Source: Agromyces fucosus (GTDB lineage Bacteria; Actinomycetota; Actinomycetes; Actinomycetales; Microbacteriaceae). From it: DNA of 64,000 nt. Below are positions 42,018-51,124 of the stretch, in pieces. Both the position numbers and the translations under genes were made by a program. The stretch is from assembly GCF_004134865.1 (NCBI RefSeq), contig NZ_SDPO01000002.1, positions 1,116,001-1,180,000 on the forward strand, in the 5' to 3' direction. Under the pieces are notes generated by a model. That model saw only the letters and a list, made by a program, of their open reading frames with translations, was not told the DNA's origin and did not search any database. Within the stretch, counting starts at the first letter, position 1. Every line of letters begins with the position of its first letter.

Positions 42018-43466
42018 ATGAGCGAGATCCGATTCCCCCTCCCCGACGTCGGCGAGGGCCTCACCGAGGCCGAGATCGTGCAGTGGCGCGTCGCGCCCGG
42101 CGATCGCATCAGCCTCGACCAGGTCTTCGTCGAGATCGAGACCGCGAAATCGCTCGTCGAGCTGCCGAGCGCGTTCGAGGGCGTCGTCTCCGAACTGCTC
42201 GTCGAAGAGGGCAACACCGTCGACGTCGGCACGCCGATCCTGGTCATCCAGACGGATGCCGCGGGGCTCGCGTCGGATGCCCCTGCCGCGCCGGCTGCGG
42301 CGCCGGTGGTCGACTCCGTGGTGCCCGCCGGTAGTGCTGAACCGGCCGCAGAGTCACTGCCGATCTACGGCAAGGTACCGGCGGCCGCTGCCGCCGAGGA
42401 GAGCGGCGCCGTGCTCGTCGGCCACGGCAGCTCCGGTCCGGCGGCGACGCGCCGTCGACGCCACGTCACGCCCGACGGCGCGCACGGACACCTCGCGCCC
42501 CCCGCCGTCACTCCCCCGCCCGCCCCGGTGAACCCGGCGCCCGCGAGCACGGCCGGCGCCGCGGCATCCGCTGCCGTCGCCGCGCCATCGCGGCCCGCCC
42601 CTCGACTTCCCGTCATCGCGAAGCCGCCGATCCGCAAGCTCGCGAAAGACCTCGGAGTCGACCTGTCTCGCGTCGCGCCCACGGGGCCGATCGGCGACAT
42701 CACGCGCGACGACGTGATCCGCGAGGCGAGCCAGGCCAGCGTGTTCCGCAACATCCAGACCCCCGAGCGGCCCGAGGCCCGTGAGGAGCGCATCCCCGTC
42801 AAGGGCGTGCGCAAGGCGATCGCGAACGCGATGGTGCAGAGCGCCTTCCAGGCGCCGCACGTGAGCGTCTTCGTCGACGTCGACGCCAGCCGCACGATGG
42901 AGTACCTGAAGCGGCTGAAGGCCTCCCCCGACTACGCCGGCGTGCGCATCTCGCCGCTCCTGATCATGGCCAAGGCGATGATCTGGGCCGTGCGCCGCAA
43001 CCCGACGGTCAATGCGCAGTGGACCGACACCGAGATCGTGGTCAAGAACTACGTGAACCTCGGCATCGCCGCGGCGACCCCGCGCGGGCTCATCGTGCCG
43101 AACGTCAAGGAGGCGCAGGCGATGACCATGGTCGAGCTCGCCACGGCGCTCGAGCAGCTCACGCTGACGGCGCGCGAGGGCAAGACGCAGCCGGCCGAGA
43201 TGCAGAACGGCACCATCACCATCACGAACATCGGCGTCTTCGGCATGGATACCGGCACCCCGATCCTGAACCCGGGTGAGGTCGCGATCGTCGCGCTCGG
43301 CACGATCAAGCAGAAGCCGTGGGTCGTCGACGGCGAGGTGCGACCGCGCTTCGTCACGACGATCGGTGCGTCGTTCGACCACCGCGTCGTCGACGGCGAT
43401 GTGGCCTCGCGCTTCCTCGCCGACGTCGCGTCGATCATCGAGGAGCCGGCGCTCCTGCTCGAGTAG
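42018..43466 (+). CDS. Dihydrolipoamide acyltransferase (E2)
   Basis: 482 residues. One lipoyl domain (2-80) with the lipoylated Lys in [13 protein letters not shown], a long Ala/Pro-rich linker, the peripheral-subunit-binding domain ([33 protein letters not shown], about 203-240), and the catalytic domain ending with [16 protein letters not shown]. It passes the acyl group to CoA. Only one lipoyl domain is present, as in branched-chain enzymes. No E3 (lipoamide dehydrogenase) gene lies near, so E3 must be shared. The 65-bp gap to E1beta contains a GC-rich hairpin. Confidence 0.95.
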   Translation: MSEIRFPLPDVGEGLTEAEIVQWRVAPGDRISLDQVFVEIETAKSLVELPSAFEGVVSELLVEEGNTVDVGTPILVIQTDAAGLASDAPAAPAAAPVVDSVVPAGSAEPAAESLPIYGKVPAAAAAEESGAVLVGHGSSGPAATRRRRHVTPDGAHGHLAPPAVTPPPAPVNPAPASTAGAAASAAVAAPSRPAPRLPVIAKPPIRKLAKDLGVDLSRVAPTGPIGDITRDDVIREASQASVFRNIQTPERPEAREERIPVKGVRKAIANAMVQSAFQAPHVSVFVDVDASRTMEYLKRLKASPDYAGVRISPLLIMAKAMIWAVRRNPTVNAQWTDTEIVVKNYVNLGIAAATPRGLIVPNVKEAQAMTMVELATALEQLTLTAREGKTQPAEMQNGTITITNIGVFGMDTGTPILNPGEVAIVALGTIKQKPWVVDGEVRPRFVTTIGASFDHRVVDGDVASRFLADVASIIEEPALLLE

Positions 43467-43528
43467 CTCGTGGCCGGGTCTCGACGAGCTCGAGCGACAA
43501 AGACCATGCGGGTTGCGCCTGCGCCCTT

Positions 43529-43549
43529 GCGGGCTGAGCCCGTCGAAAC
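43529..43549. repeat. Fragment of a dispersed intergenic repeat
   Basis: GCGGGCTGAGCCCGTCGAAAC, with GTCTCGACGAGCTCGAG at about 43478-43494 in the same 95-bp gap. Similar GTTTCGACGGGCTCAG/CTCGACGAGCTCGA words are common between genes in Microbacteriaceae. This is recognition from memory of such genomes, not a search. Confidence 0.35.
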
Positions 43550-43561
43550 CTTCCAGGCCGG

Positions 43562-44056
43562 TTACAGCCGCAGCTCGTAGATGATCGCCTCGGTCGTGCG
43601 CGAGGACTGCGCGAAGCCGGCACGTTCGAGCGCCCGGCGGGCGGGCAGGTTCGGCACCTCGGCCTCGGCGCGGAGGATCACGACGCCTGCCGCGCGGGCG
43701 AGCTCGACGACGGCCGCGACCGTGTGCGTCGAGAGCCCCTGGCCTCGCACCGCCGGCACGAGGCCGAACGCGAACTCGACGGCTCCGTCATCGCCGGGCG
43801 GGCCGAACAGGTTCACTCCCCCGATGGCCGGGCCGTCTTCGCCTCGTCGCACGAGGTAGGGGCCGTAGGGCGTCGGATCGCCGTTCTGCTGCACCATGCG
43901 GAGGTACTCGGCGAGCAGCTCGGGCTCGTCGGTGAAGGCGTACGCGCCCTCCCAGCCGTCATGGGGGTCGACCTCGCCGGAGAGCACGCGCTCGGCATCG
44001 GCGACGGTGAACGGATGCAACGTGAGAGGAGCTGTCGTCGTATCCACGTGCTTCAC
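43562..44056 (-). CDS. GNAT-family N-acetyltransferase
   Basis: 164 residues with the RimJ/RimL-like GNAT fold. The acetyl-CoA loop is FAFGLVPAVRGQGLSTHTVAAVVELA and the late motif VPNLPARRALERAGFA. Start GTG 44056 has no strong Shine-Dalgarno sequence; TGACGT lies 6 nt upstream, a weak version of the leaderless pattern. It acetylates an unknown small molecule or protein N-terminus. Confidence 0.88.
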   Translation of the reverse strand: MKHVDTTTAPLTLHPFTVADAERVLSGEVDPHDGWEGAYAFTDEPELLAEYLRMVQQNGDPTPYGPYLVRRGEDGPAIGGVNLFGPPGDDGAVEFAFGLVPAVRGQGLSTHTVAAVVELARAAGVVILRAEAEVPNLPARRALERAGFAQSSRTTEAIIYELRL

Positions 44057-44166
44057 TCTCGCACGTCAGTGCGACACTCGCCAGAGCTGTCCACAGGATG
44101 TCGTGGGAATGCGGCGGACGCGCATCGATGTTCACCCACTGTGACCGATTCGGTCGCTTCATGGTT

Positions 44167-44202
44167 TTGACAATCATTATCAATAAGACGTACGGTGGAG
44201 TC
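44167..44202 (+). promoter_or_regulatory. Zur box and leaderless promoter of znuA
   Basis: The near-palindrome TGACAAT-C-ATTATCA (44168-44182) has one mismatched pair and resembles actinobacterial Zur boxes. It overlaps the -35 TTGACA (44167-44172). The -10 TACGGT (44191-44196) follows after an 18-bp spacer and ends 6 nt before the ATG. Zur binding here would block the promoter. The regulator is encoded by the last gene of the operon. Confidence 0.8.
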
Positions 44203-45321
44203 ATGAGCAACCGAACCAGCGCCTTCCGCCGACTGCCCGCCGCCCTCGTCGGCGGTGCCGTGCTCTCGGCGGCGGCCCTGACCCTTGCGGGTTGCTCGGC
44301 GCCCGCGGCATCCGGCGCAGCTGCCGACGGCCCCGCGATCGTCGCGACGACGACCCAGGTCGGCGACTTCACGCGCGAGCTCGTCGGCGACGGCGCCGCG
44401 GTGACGCAGCTGCTCTCCCCCGGCCAGAGCGCCCACAGCTTCGACCCCTCTGCTGCGCAATTGCTCGCGTTGTCGAAGGCCGATGCCCTCGTCGTCAACG
44501 GCGGCGGCCTCGAGAGCTGGCTCGACGACGCGGTGCAGGCCTCCGGGTTCGACGGCGTGCTCATCGACGCGAGCACGGGCATCGAGCTCCACGGCACCGA
44601 CGACCACGATCACGAGGCCGAGGCGCACGACGAGGTCGAGGCGACGGATGCCGCGGGCGATCACGCCGAGAGCGACGAGCACGCCGATGACGAAGCGCAC
44701 GACGATCACGCCGAGGGCGACGCCGAACACGATCACGACCACGGCTCGGGCAACCCCCACATCTGGACCGACCCCGAGCTCGCCGAGCACATGGTCGAGA
44801 ACATCGCCGACGGCATCGCCGAGCTGCCCGGCGTCGATGGCGATGCGCTCGCGCAGAACGAGACCGACTACCTCGCGAAGCTCGACGCGCTCGACGAGTG
44901 GATCACCGAGAACGTCGAGTCCGTGCCGGTCGCCGAGCGGCTCCTCGTGACGAACCACGACGCCTTCACGTACTTCGTCGAGGCCTACGACGTCACGTTC
45001 GTCGGCAGCGTCATCCCGAGCTTCGACGACAACGCCGAGCCGAGCGCCGCCGAGATCGACGCGCTCGTCGACCGGATCCGGTCCACCGGTGTCGCCGCCG
45101 TGTTCTCGGAGGCATCCATCTCCCCGAAGGCCGCGGAGACCATCGCCGCCGAAGCCGGCGTGACCGTCTACTCGGGCCCCGACGCCCTCTACGGCGACTC
45201 CCTCGGTGTCGAGGGCAGCGAGGGTGCCACCTACCTCGGCAGCCAGTTGCACAATGCTCGGCTGATCCTCGAGTCGTGGGGCGTCACGCCTACCGCGGTG
45301 CCCGCGTCACTGCAAGGATGA
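44203..45321 (+). CDS. znuA: Zinc ABC transporter substrate-binding lipoprotein
   Basis: 372 residues. Lipobox LTLAGC (Cys about 28) after a signal helix. Cluster A-I family: metal ligands probably come from QSAHSFD (first His), NPHIWTDPE (second His), and VTNHDAF (third His) with a C-terminal Asp. A loop of about 60 residues (roughly 128-187) rich in His, Asp and Glu lies before the second ligand; such loops are diagnostic of zinc rather than manganese proteins. It leads the Zur-controlled operon and likely captures Zn2+ outside the cell. Confidence 0.94.
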   Translation: MSNRTSAFRRLPAALVGGAVLSAAALTLAGCSAPAASGAAADGPAIVATTTQVGDFTRELVGDGAAVTQLLSPGQSAHSFDPSAAQLLALSKADALVVNGGGLESWLDDAVQASGFDGVLIDASTGIELHGTDDHDHEAEAHDEVEATDAAGDHAESDEHADDEAHDDHAEGDAEHDHDHGSGNPHIWTDPELAEHMVENIADGIAELPGVDGDALAQNETDYLAKLDALDEWITENVESVPVAERLLVTNHDAFTYFVEAYDVTFVGSVIPSFDDNAEPSAAEIDALVDRIRSTGVAAVFSEASISPKAAETIAAEAGVTVYSGPDALYGDSLGVEGSEGATYLGSQLHNARLILESWGVTPTAVPASLQG

Positions 45322-45326
45322 CAACC

Positions 45327-46124
45327 ATGGACGACTCCCCCGTGCTGCGCCTCCGCGGCGCCGCATTCACCCACCCCGGTGGCACGGGAGTCAGCGGCCT
45401 CGACCTCGACATCGCGCGCGGCGAGGCCGTGGCACTCATCGGACCGAACGGGGCCGGCAAGTCGACCCTCCTGAAGGGGATCCTCGGCCTCGTGCCGCGC
45501 ACCGCAGGCACGATCGAGTTCGGTTCCCAGCGCCCAGGCGCCGGAGGCTCCCCCACTCTCGCGTCGCATGCCCCGAACGGCATGGTCGGTTTCCTTCCAC
45601 AGTCGGCCGACCTCGACCCCGACTTCCCCATCAGCGTCGAGCAGGTCGTGATGCAGGGCCGCTACCGCGGTCTCGGCCTGCTCCGGTGGCCTGGCCGCGC
45701 CGATCGGGCGGCGGTGCGCGAGGCGCTCGAGACCGTCGGCCTCGCCGAGCTCGCGAAGCGGCCGTTCGGGGAGCTCTCGGGCGGCCAGCGGCAGCGCGGG
45801 CTCCTCGCCAGGGCCCTCGCATCCGACCCAGGCCTGCTGCTGCTCGACGAGCCGTTCAACGGACTCGACCAGCCCAATCGCGACGCGCTCGTCGGCACCG
45901 TGCGCGCCCTCAAGACCCGCGGCGTCGCGGTGCTCGTGTCGACCCACGACCTCGATCTCGCCCGCCGTGTCTGCGACTCCGTCGTGCTGGTCAACCGCAC
46001 GCAACTCGCGAGCGGGCCGGTCGACGACGTGCTCACGCTGAGCAACGTGCAGGAGTGCTTCGAGGGCGTGGAGGTCGAGATCGACGAGCACACGCTCGTC
46101 GTACCGGGCCACGAGGGCCACTGA
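45327..46124 (+). CDS. znuC: Zinc ABC transporter ATP-binding protein
   Basis: 265 residues. Walker A ALIGPNGAGKST, Q-loop FLPQSADLD, ABC signature LSGGQRQRGLLARALA, Walker B LLLLDEPFNGLD and H-loop STHDLD are complete. The ATG at 45327 is chosen because AAGGA lies 8 nt upstream; the in-frame ATG at 45318 overlaps the znuA stop but its purine run touches the codon. It powers the importer. Confidence 0.95.
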   Translation: MDDSPVLRLRGAAFTHPGGTGVSGLDLDIARGEAVALIGPNGAGKSTLLKGILGLVPRTAGTIEFGSQRPGAGGSPTLASHAPNGMVGFLPQSADLDPDFPISVEQVVMQGRYRGLGLLRWPGRADRAAVREALETVGLAELAKRPFGELSGGQRQRGLLARALASDPGLLLLDEPFNGLDQPNRDALVGTVRALKTRGVAVLVSTHDLDLARRVCDSVVLVNRTQLASGPVDDVLTLSNVQECFEGVEVEIDEHTLVVPGHEGH

Positions 46125-46171
46125 ATGCCATACGCGACATATGCGGACTCGAGCCGTGCCGGCGGTGAGGG

Positions 46172-47089
46172 ATGCCGCTGACCGACGCGCTCTTCGGCGC
46201 ATTCGCGATCCCGTTCATGGGTCGCGCGCTGCTCGTCATGCTGGTGCTCGCGGTCGTGGCCGGCTTCGTCGGGGTGCTCGTGAACCTCAGGGGCCTGGAG
46301 TTCATCAGCGACGGCCTGACCCACGCGGTGTTCCCCGGCCTGGCGATCGGGCTCGCGGTCGGCGGCAGCGCCGGGCTGCTGCCCGGCGCTGCGATCGCCG
46401 CCCTCGCCGGCGCACTCGCCCTCACCTGGCTCGATCGAGCCGGCATCACCTCCGACGCGGCGATCGCGATCGTATTGACGGCGACCTTCAGCGTCGGTGT
46501 GATCGTCGTGTCGCGCAGCGACGACTACGCCGGCGAGCTCGAGGCGCTGCTGTTCGGCCGGGTGCTCACGATCCCGCCCGACGAGGTGCTCCCGCTCATC
46601 GTCGTGAGCATCACCGCGCTCCTCATGGTGCTGGTCACGCTGAAGCAGCAGTTGTACCGTGCCTTCGACGCGAAGGGCAGCCGCGCCGCCGGCGACTCGG
46701 CCCTCGTGCTCGACCTCGTGCTCAACTCGGCGATCGCCCTCGTCGTGGTCGCAGCGGCGAGCACGATCGGCACGCTGCTCGTGCTCGCATTGCTCATCGT
46801 TCCGGGTGCCGTTGCGCGGCTGACGACCGCGCGGCTGTGGTGGCTCTTCCCCGCGGCGGCCGGGTTCGCCGCGATCGCCGCATGGCTCGGTCTCGCGCTC
46901 GGATTCGCGGTCTCGGTGGGCGCCGGGGTCGACGTGCCGGCCGGCAGTACGGTCGTCGCGGTGTTCGTGGTCGGCTACGCGATCGTGCTGCTCGTGAGCA
47001 GCACGATCCGCTGGTCCAGAACCCGCATCAACGGCAGCCGCGACCGCGCTGAACACCGCGATCCCGTCGTGGCGGGGGATGGGCGCTGA
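46172..47089 (+). CDS. Metal ABC transporter permease (ZnuB-like, first copy)
   Basis: 305 residues, eight or nine helices, ABC-3 family. Typical stretches are FVGVLVNLRGLEFISDGLTHAVFPGLAIG, SRAAGDSALVLDLVLNSAIALVVVAAASTIGTLLVLALLIVPGAVARL. The C-terminal extension is longer than in the second permease. The stop overlaps the next ATG (TGATG), so the two permeases are coupled and may form a heterodimer. Confidence 0.92.
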   Translation: MPLTDALFGAFAIPFMGRALLVMLVLAVVAGFVGVLVNLRGLEFISDGLTHAVFPGLAIGLAVGGSAGLLPGAAIAALAGALALTWLDRAGITSDAAIAIVLTATFSVGVIVVSRSDDYAGELEALLFGRVLTIPPDEVLPLIVVSITALLMVLVTLKQQLYRAFDAKGSRAAGDSALVLDLVLNSAIALVVVAAASTIGTLLVLALLIVPGAVARLTTARLWWLFPAAAGFAAIAAWLGLALGFAVSVGAGVDVPAGSTVVAVFVVGYAIVLLVSSTIRWSRTRINGSRDRAEHRDPVVAGDGR

Positions 47090-47931
47090 TGGGGTACTTC
47101 GAGCGAGCGCTCCTCGCAGCGATCATCATCGGCGCGGGTGCCGGGCTCGTCGGCGCCCTGGTCGTCGTGCGGCGGCGAACGTTCTTCGCGCAGGCACTGA
47201 CGCACGGCACGTATCCGGGCGCCGTCGCGGCGGCCGCGCTCGGGGTGAGCGTGCCGGCGGGCGCGGCCGTGGCATCCGTCGTGCTCGTCGCCGTCATGGC
47301 CGGCATCGCGCGCGTGCGCCGGCAGGGCGCGCAAGTTGCGGCGGGCATCGTGCTCACGGGCGGATTCGCGGCTGGTGCACTGCTCCAGGCACTCATCCCA
47401 GGGCTGCCCGTGCGCGCCGAATCCCTGCTCATGGGCTCGATCCTGACGGTGAGCGACGGAGATATTCTGCTTGCGGCATCCGTCGCCGTCGTCGCGGTGG
47501 TGTGCATCTCGCTCTTCGGCAAGGAGATCGCGTTCTCGACGTTCGATCCCCACGGGTTCCGTGCCGCCGGGTACCGGGAGTGGCCGATCGAACTCCTCGT
47601 GCTCGGCCTCACGGCGGCGTCGGTCGTGAGCTCGCTGCCCGCGGTCGGCGCCATCCTCGCGATCGCCCTGATCGCGGCGCCCGCCGCCGCCGCGCGGCTC
47701 ATGGTGCGATCGTTCCGCGGCCTGCTGTTCGCGGCTCCGCTGATCGGTGCAGCGTCGGGCGTGCTCGGCGTCACGTCATCGCGACTGTTCGAGATCGCCG
47801 CAGGCCCGGCCATCGCGCTCGCGGCGACCGCCTTCTTCCTTCTCGCACTGGGTATCTCCAAGCTTCGGGGACTACCGTTGAACCGAGTCGCCATACCGGT
47901 GGAGACCGCGGAGGACGCACGGATCGCATGA
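47089..47931 (+). CDS. Metal ABC transporter permease (ZnuB-like, second copy)
   Basis: 280 residues, ABC-3 family. VVVRRRTFFAQALTHGTYPGAVAAAALG and VGAILAIALIAAPAAAARL are the conserved parts; KEIAFSTFDPHGFRAAGY is the family loop. It pairs with the preceding permease. The stop overlaps the zur start (ATGA). Confidence 0.92.
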   Translation: MGYFERALLAAIIIGAGAGLVGALVVVRRRTFFAQALTHGTYPGAVAAAALGVSVPAGAAVASVVLVAVMAGIARVRRQGAQVAAGIVLTGGFAAGALLQALIPGLPVRAESLLMGSILTVSDGDILLAASVAVVAVVCISLFGKEIAFSTFDPHGFRAAGYREWPIELLVLGLTAASVVSSLPAVGAILAIALIAAPAAAARLMVRSFRGLLFAAPLIGAASGVLGVTSSRLFEIAAGPAIALAATAFFLLALGISKLRGLPLNRVAIPVETAEDARIA

Positions 47932-48329
47932 AGCGCAACACCTGGCAGCGTGAGGCTGTTCGCGAGGCCCTCGACGACACCGAGGGTTTCATCAGCGCGC
48001 AGGCGCTGCACTCGACGCTGCACGCCAACGGCTCGCCGATCGGCCTCGCCACGGTCTACCGAGCGCTCGGCGACCTCGCCTCGAGCGGTGAGGCCGATTC
48101 GCTGCAATCACCCGACGGAGAGGCGATCTACCGGGCCTGCAGCACGACGGGGCATCACCATCACCTCATCTGCCGCAACTGCGGGCTGACCGTCGAGATC
48201 GCCGCCGACGAGGTCGAGGCATGGGCGAAGACGGTCGCGGCCGAGCACGGGTTCACCGGTGCTGCGCACGTGGTCGACGTCTTCGGCCTGTGCGCCAACT
48301 GCACGAAGCTGCAGACGGCAGGGGAGTAG
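47928..48329 (+). CDS. zur: Fur-family zinc regulator Zur
   Basis: 133 residues. N-terminal winged helix (NTWQREAVREALDDTEGFISAQALHSTLHANGSPIGLATVYRALGDLASSGEADSL); regulatory metal site HHHHLICRNCG with CxxC, matched by the second CxxC (LCANCTKL) for the structural zinc. Coupling to the zinc importer by ATGA identifies it as Zur rather than an iron Fur. It binds the box at 44168 when zinc is ample. Confidence 0.93.
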   Translation: MKRNTWQREAVREALDDTEGFISAQALHSTLHANGSPIGLATVYRALGDLASSGEADSLQSPDGEAIYRACSTTGHHHHLICRNCGLTVEIAADEVEAWAKTVAAEHGFTGAAHVVDVFGLCANCTKLQTAGE

Positions 48330-48679
48330 CGCACCACTCGCGCCGAGTGAAAAGCTCTGATCAGGGCATATTTATCACTACTCGATTTGGGTTGCCCCGG
48401 TGACCTCGATACGGTGGACACGGTCCTGCAAGACCGAATCGCCCAGTCCGCGCTGCTGCATTCCGTAATCGGCATGCTGCGGCGTATGGTTCGGCGGCGT
48501 GGCATCCGGCCCCGATGGCCGCTTGCGCGGAAGTCGTGTTCTCGCCCTCAGACAGGGCTTGAGTCCACACCTCCCATCGCCGTCAACCCGGCCGTGACCC
48601 ACGAGTCAGCCCTGCCCGATTCTCGACCGCTCGCGTGTCAACGTGCGCGGTGTTCGGCGTGCGCTCCGGGAGCCTGTCC
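48330..48679. other. 350-bp region without a gene, upstream of proV
   Basis: No convincing gene is seen in either strand. A short hairpin CACTCG-cgc-CGAGTG (48335-48349) follows the zur stop and may be its weak terminator. An AT-richer patch (about 48364-48394) stands out from the surrounding GC-rich DNA and could hold an osmoregulated promoter. Another short hairpin CGGTC-ctgcaa-GACCG lies near 48420-48435. The rest is GC-rich without recognisable signals; a long 5' leader for proV is possible. Confidence 0.55.
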
Positions 48680-50092
48680 ATGTCCGAAACACCCGTATCC
48701 GCGGCCGAGAGCCCAGCACTCTCCGTTCGTCGCCTGACCAAGTTCTTCGGCCGGAAGCCGAAGGAGGCGCTCGATCGCCTTCGCGCCGGTGCCGGCCGTG
48801 CCGAACTCGCGCCCCTCGGCACCGCAGCGGTGATCGACGCCGACTTCGACGTGCGGCGAGGCGAGATCTTCGTCGTCATGGGCCTGTCGGGTTCGGGCAA
48901 GTCGACGCTCATCCGCACGCTCAACGGACTGCTCGAACCGACCGACGGCAGTGTCACGGTGATGGGGGAGACGATCACGGGCATGTCGCCCAAGCGGCTC
49001 CGCGAGGTGCGTCGTCGCCACATCTCGATGGTCTTCCAGCACTTCGCGCTGCTGCCCCACCGCAGCGTCCTCGAGAACGCGGCATACGGTCTCGAGATCC
49101 AGGGCGTCCCGGCGGCTGAACGGCGCCGACGCGCCGAGCACATCCTCGACCGGGTGGGACTCGGCGGCTGGGGGGACAAGATGCCCTCGGAGCTCTCGGG
49201 CGGCATGCAGCAGCGCGTCGGGCTCGCCCGTGCACTCGCGTCGGACACCGACATCCTGCTCATGGACGAGGCGTTCTCGGCGCTCGATCCGCTCATCCGC
49301 AAGGAGATGCAGGAGCAGCTCGTCGAGCTGCAGCAGGAGCTCGGCAAGACGATCGTCTTCATCACCCACGACCTCAACGAGGCGATGTTCCTCGGCGATC
49401 GCATCGCCGTCATGCGCGACGGGCGCATCGTGCAGCTCGGCACAGCGGAGGAGATCCTCACGGACCCCGCCGACGACTACGTCGCCCAGTTCGTGCAGGA
49501 CGTCGACCGCTCGCGCGTGCTGACAGCCGGCAACGTCATGGAGGCGCCGCGCGCGGTCGTCACGGCCTCGGCCGGCCCTCGGGCGGCCCTGCGATCGATG
49601 CGCGACCTGCAGACCTCGATGGTCTTCGTCGTCGGCGGCGGCCGTCGCCTGCTCGGCGTCGTGCACGACCGCGACGTGCTGCGCCTCGTGCAGCGCGGCG
49701 AACGATCGCTCGAGCCGGCGATCAGCGACGACCATCCCGTCGTCGGCGCCGACGAGCACCTCTCCGAGCTCTTCGAGAGCGCCGTCGAGAGCCAGTTGCC
49801 GCTCGCCGTCGTCGACGACCAGGGACGCCTCCTCGGGGCGGTGCCGCGCGTCACCCTGCTCGCGGCACTCGGCAACGTCTCGTCGAACACGGGGGAGCAC
49901 GCCGTCATCGAGACGCCGGCGACGATTCCGGTCGACGTCATCACCGCGACGCTGCACCGAACGGCCCGGCCCGACACGGCGATCGCCGACGCGGCCGACG
50001 CCAGTGCGGTCGCCGCGGCGGTCGCGGAAGCCGCCGACATCAGGGCCGAAGCCATGCACCGTGACGCAGCGGGGGAGAGGAGCCCGGCATGA
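48680..50092 (+). CDS. proV: Glycine betaine/proline ABC transporter ATP-binding protein
   Basis: 470 residues. ABC domain: Walker A VMGLSGSGKSTL, Q-loop VFQHFALLP, signature ELSGGMQQRVGLARAL, Walker B ILLMDEAFSALDP, H-loop FITHDL. A tandem CBS module follows (about residues 280-410), the osmosensing part in ProV/OpuAA. A gatekeeper-like N-terminal extension carries KFFGRKPKEAL. The ATG at 48680 has GGGAG 8 nt upstream; an ATG-like start at 48635 lies outside the domain. The stop overlaps proW (ATGA). Confidence 0.93.
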   Translation: MSETPVSAAESPALSVRRLTKFFGRKPKEALDRLRAGAGRAELAPLGTAAVIDADFDVRRGEIFVVMGLSGSGKSTLIRTLNGLLEPTDGSVTVMGETITGMSPKRLREVRRRHISMVFQHFALLPHRSVLENAAYGLEIQGVPAAERRRRAEHILDRVGLGGWGDKMPSELSGGMQQRVGLARALASDTDILLMDEAFSALDPLIRKEMQEQLVELQQELGKTIVFITHDLNEAMFLGDRIAVMRDGRIVQLGTAEEILTDPADDYVAQFVQDVDRSRVLTAGNVMEAPRAVVTASAGPRAALRSMRDLQTSMVFVVGGGRRLLGVVHDRDVLRLVQRGERSLEPAISDDHPVVGADEHLSELFESAVESQLPLAVVDDQGRLLGAVPRVTLLAALGNVSSNTGEHAVIETPATIPVDVITATLHRTARPDTAIADAADASAVAAAVAEAADIRAEAMHRDAAGERSPA

Positions 50093-51012
50093 ACGACATC
50101 CGACTCCCGCTCGGCGACTGGGCCGACGCCGTCATCCACTTCATCACCGACGTCTTCGGCGGGTTCTTCGCCGTCGTGCGGAGCGTCTTCGCCGGCTTCT
50201 ACGACCTCGTCGACGTCGTGCTGCAGACCCCGCCGTTCTGGGTCGTCATCCTCGCGCTCGCGGCGATCGCCTGGTTCGCGAAGGGCTGGAAGCTCGCGAC
50301 GGGCACGGCGCTCGGCCTCCTCGTGATCGTCGGCGTCGACCAATGGGACAACGCCATGTCGACGCTGGCCCTCGTGCTCGTCGCCTCGCTCATCGCCGTG
50401 GCGATCTCGGTGCCGCTCGGCGTGCTCGCCGCCCGCTCCGACTTGGCGTCGAAGGTCATCCGGCCGATCCTCGACTTCATGCAGACGATGCCGGCGATGG
50501 TCTACCTGATCCCGGCGCTCATCCTCTTCCGCGTCGGCGTCGTCCCCGGCATCGTCGCGACGATCATCTTCGCGATGGCGCCCGGCGTCAGGCTCACCGA
50601 GCTCGGCATCCGCGGCGTCGACAAGGAGGTCGTCGAGGCCGGCCAGGCCTTCGGCTCATCGCCGTGGCGCATCCTCCGCCAGATCCAGTTGCCGCTCGCG
50701 ATGCCGAGCATCATGGCCGGCGTCAACCAGGTCATCATGCTCTCACTCTCGATGGTCGTCATCGCCGGCATGGTCGGCGCAGGCGGGCTCGGCGGCGAGG
50801 TCGTGCAGTCGCTCACCCGCATCGACGTCGGGCTCGGCTTCGAGGCCGGTCTCTCGGTCGTGATCCTCGCGATCATCCTCGACCGGGTCACCGGGGCGCT
50901 CGGCACGCCGAGGAAGCCGCGCGGTCGAGACAAGCAGGCGCCGACGACGGATGCCTCGGAGCCGCTCGGCCCCGAGGCGGAACGCCTGCCCGCGGCATCC
51001 GCCACCGCCTGA
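50089..51012 (+). CDS. proW: Glycine betaine/proline ABC transporter permease
   Basis: 307-residue permease with five or more helices and the ABC docking loop around GIRGVDKEVVEAGQAFGSSPWRILRQIQLPLAMPSIMAGVNQVIMLSLSMVVIAGMVGAGGLG, the hallmark of ProW/OpuAB. It is longer at the N-terminus (VVRSVFAGFYDLVDVVLQTPPFW) as in ProW. It is separated from the binding-protein gene by 112 bp with two hairpins. Confidence 0.94.
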   Translation: MNDIRLPLGDWADAVIHFITDVFGGFFAVVRSVFAGFYDLVDVVLQTPPFWVVILALAAIAWFAKGWKLATGTALGLLVIVGVDQWDNAMSTLALVLVASLIAVAISVPLGVLAARSDLASKVIRPILDFMQTMPAMVYLIPALILFRVGVVPGIVATIIFAMAPGVRLTELGIRGVDKEVVEAGQAFGSSPWRILRQIQLPLAMPSIMAGVNQVIMLSLSMVVIAGMVGAGGLGGEVVQSLTRIDVGLGFEAGLSVVILAIILDRVTGALGTPRKPRGRDKQAPTTDASEPLGPEAERLPAASATA

Positions 51013-51035
51013 CCCGCTCGCACCGACCGACCTGC

Positions 51036-51080
51036 CACCGCCCGACCGGCGGTGCAACGCTCGTCGCGCGGAATCGCGCG
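51036..51080 (+). promoter_or_regulatory. Two tandem hairpins between proW and proX
   Basis: CACCGCC-cgacc-GGCGGTG (51036-51054) and CGCGCG-gaat-CGCGCG (51065-51080) are perfect stems in the 112-bp gap. They lie in the middle of the operon, so they may stabilise the proX message end or process the transcript to raise proX expression. Confidence 0.5.
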
Positions 51081-51124
51081 GCGCTCCCCAACACCCGCGA
51101 CAGCACGCGGGAGGAAAGGAACAC

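Noticed and set aside
48387-48737. Short plus-strand frame in the proV leader
   Set aside because: No ribosome-binding site, Arg/Ala/Pro-rich composition and overlap with the proV start suggest it is not a gene.
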